The notes beneath the pieces are model-generated. The model ran no database searches and was not told where the DNA came from. It was given only the letters and a program-made list of their open reading frames with translations. This document shows, piece by piece, positions 17,014-17,500 of a DNA stretch of 17,500 nucleotides. The position numbers and the translations under genes were made by a program. The DNA is from Penaeus vannamei (Eukaryota; Arthropoda; Malacostraca; Decapoda; Penaeidae), in the NCBI RefSeq assembly GCF_042767895.1, contig NC_091565.1, positions 28,748,022 through 28,765,521 of the forward strand. Reading direction: 5' to 3'. Within the stretch, counting starts at the first letter, position 1; each line of letters opens with the position of its first letter.

Positions 17014-17039
17014 AAGGTCTATATACTTATATAGACCTT
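17014..17039. repeat. Perfect 12-bp inverted repeat, two-base centre
   Basis: The arms AAGGTCTATATA and TATATAGACCTT are exact reverse complements separated by CT. It sits between the 5' flank of the minus-strand coding remnant and the start of the GT-rich tract. Confidence 0.9.
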
Positions 17040-17500
17040 GTGTCTTGGTGTTTGCGTGTGTCTAGGGGTTTGTGTGTGTCTGTGGGCGTGGGCGTGTGAG
17101 CGTGTGTTTGTGTGTGAGCATGTGCCCCTGTGTTTTTGTATGTGCGTGTTTGTGTTTGATGTGTCTCTGTGTCTGCCCGAGGGTGTTTGTGTCTGTTTTG
17201 TGTGTTTGCGCGTGTCTCTGTTTGTGTTTGTGTGTAAGAGTGTGTATGTATGTCTCTGTGTCTGTCTGTCTCTGCATGTGTTTATGTGTGTCTCTGTGTG
17301 TGTTTGTGTATGTTTGTGTTTGTGTGTCTGTTTTTGTATGTGTGTGTTTGCATGTGGTTTTGTGTGTGTGTATGTGTTCGTTTCTGTGTGTGTGTGTTTG
17401 TATGCGTTTGTGTTTATGTGTTTGCTGTGTGTCTGTTTGTTTTTGTATGTGTGTTTGCGTGTGTGTGTGTGTGTTTCTCTGTATTGTTTGTGTATCTGTG
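17040..17500. repeat. Degenerate GT-rich simple-sequence tract
   Basis: About 460 bases of TGTGTG, TGTTTG, TGTCTC and TGTATG units on the plus strand run to the window end. There is no coding sequence; the apparent open frames are repeat artefacts rich in Thr, His and Lys on the minus strand. Confidence 0.92.

Overview
The window looks like accessory-rich nuclear DNA of an arthropod, most likely a decapod crustacean (shrimp or crab). The reasons are split genes with GT/AG introns, an arthropod-type UDP-glycosyltransferase, very dense simple repeats (an uninterrupted AT run of about 140 bases, long GT-rich and pyrimidine-rich tracts) and several decayed retroelements resembling those common in decapod genomes. 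The decapod assignment rests on recognising these families, not on a search.

The only convincing host gene is on the + strand: the 3' half of a UDP-glycosyltransferase (UGT). Its exons are at 1751-1884, 2121-2340, 6111-6254 and 6410-6545, with a poly(A) signal at 6659. Splice phases agree at all three junctions and the reading frame is intact. The N-terminal exons lie upstream of the window or were not found. Bases 1-1750 hold no confident gene, only two weak exon-like stretches.

The 3.8-kb intron between UGT exons 2 and 3 holds a decayed non-LTR retrotransposon on the minus strand (about 2645-5468; apurinic-type endonuclease, reverse transcriptase and C-terminal tail). It abuts a long AT microsatellite. 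Downstream of the UGT gene, the minus strand carries a second, nearly complete LINE (about 6970-12033, possibly starting further up). This has an ORF1 with three zinc knuckles overlapping an ORF2 with endonuclease, reverse transcriptase and a truncated RNase H, which places it near the I clade.

From about 12.65 to 15.6 kb lies a scrambled Penelope-like element (PLE). The N-terminal module and the GIY-YIG endonuclease are on the minus strand, while the reverse transcriptase core is on the plus strand. A repeated 3' segment flanks the minus-strand part, as pseudo-LTRs do. A tRNA-derived SINE (about 14449-14706, minus strand) sits at the PLE 5' end. Its 3' tail resembles the 3' tail of the I-like LINE, so the window may hold both partners of a SINE-LINE pair, and both are joined to the same PLE 5' segment.

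The last 2 kb holds an unrecognised, decayed, apparently intronless coding sequence on the minus strand (15816-16896). It has a lysine/glutamate-rich middle and a minisatellite-coded run of six-residue repeats, and is followed by a GT-rich tract to the window end. There is no sign of prokaryotic genes, CRISPR arrays or operons.
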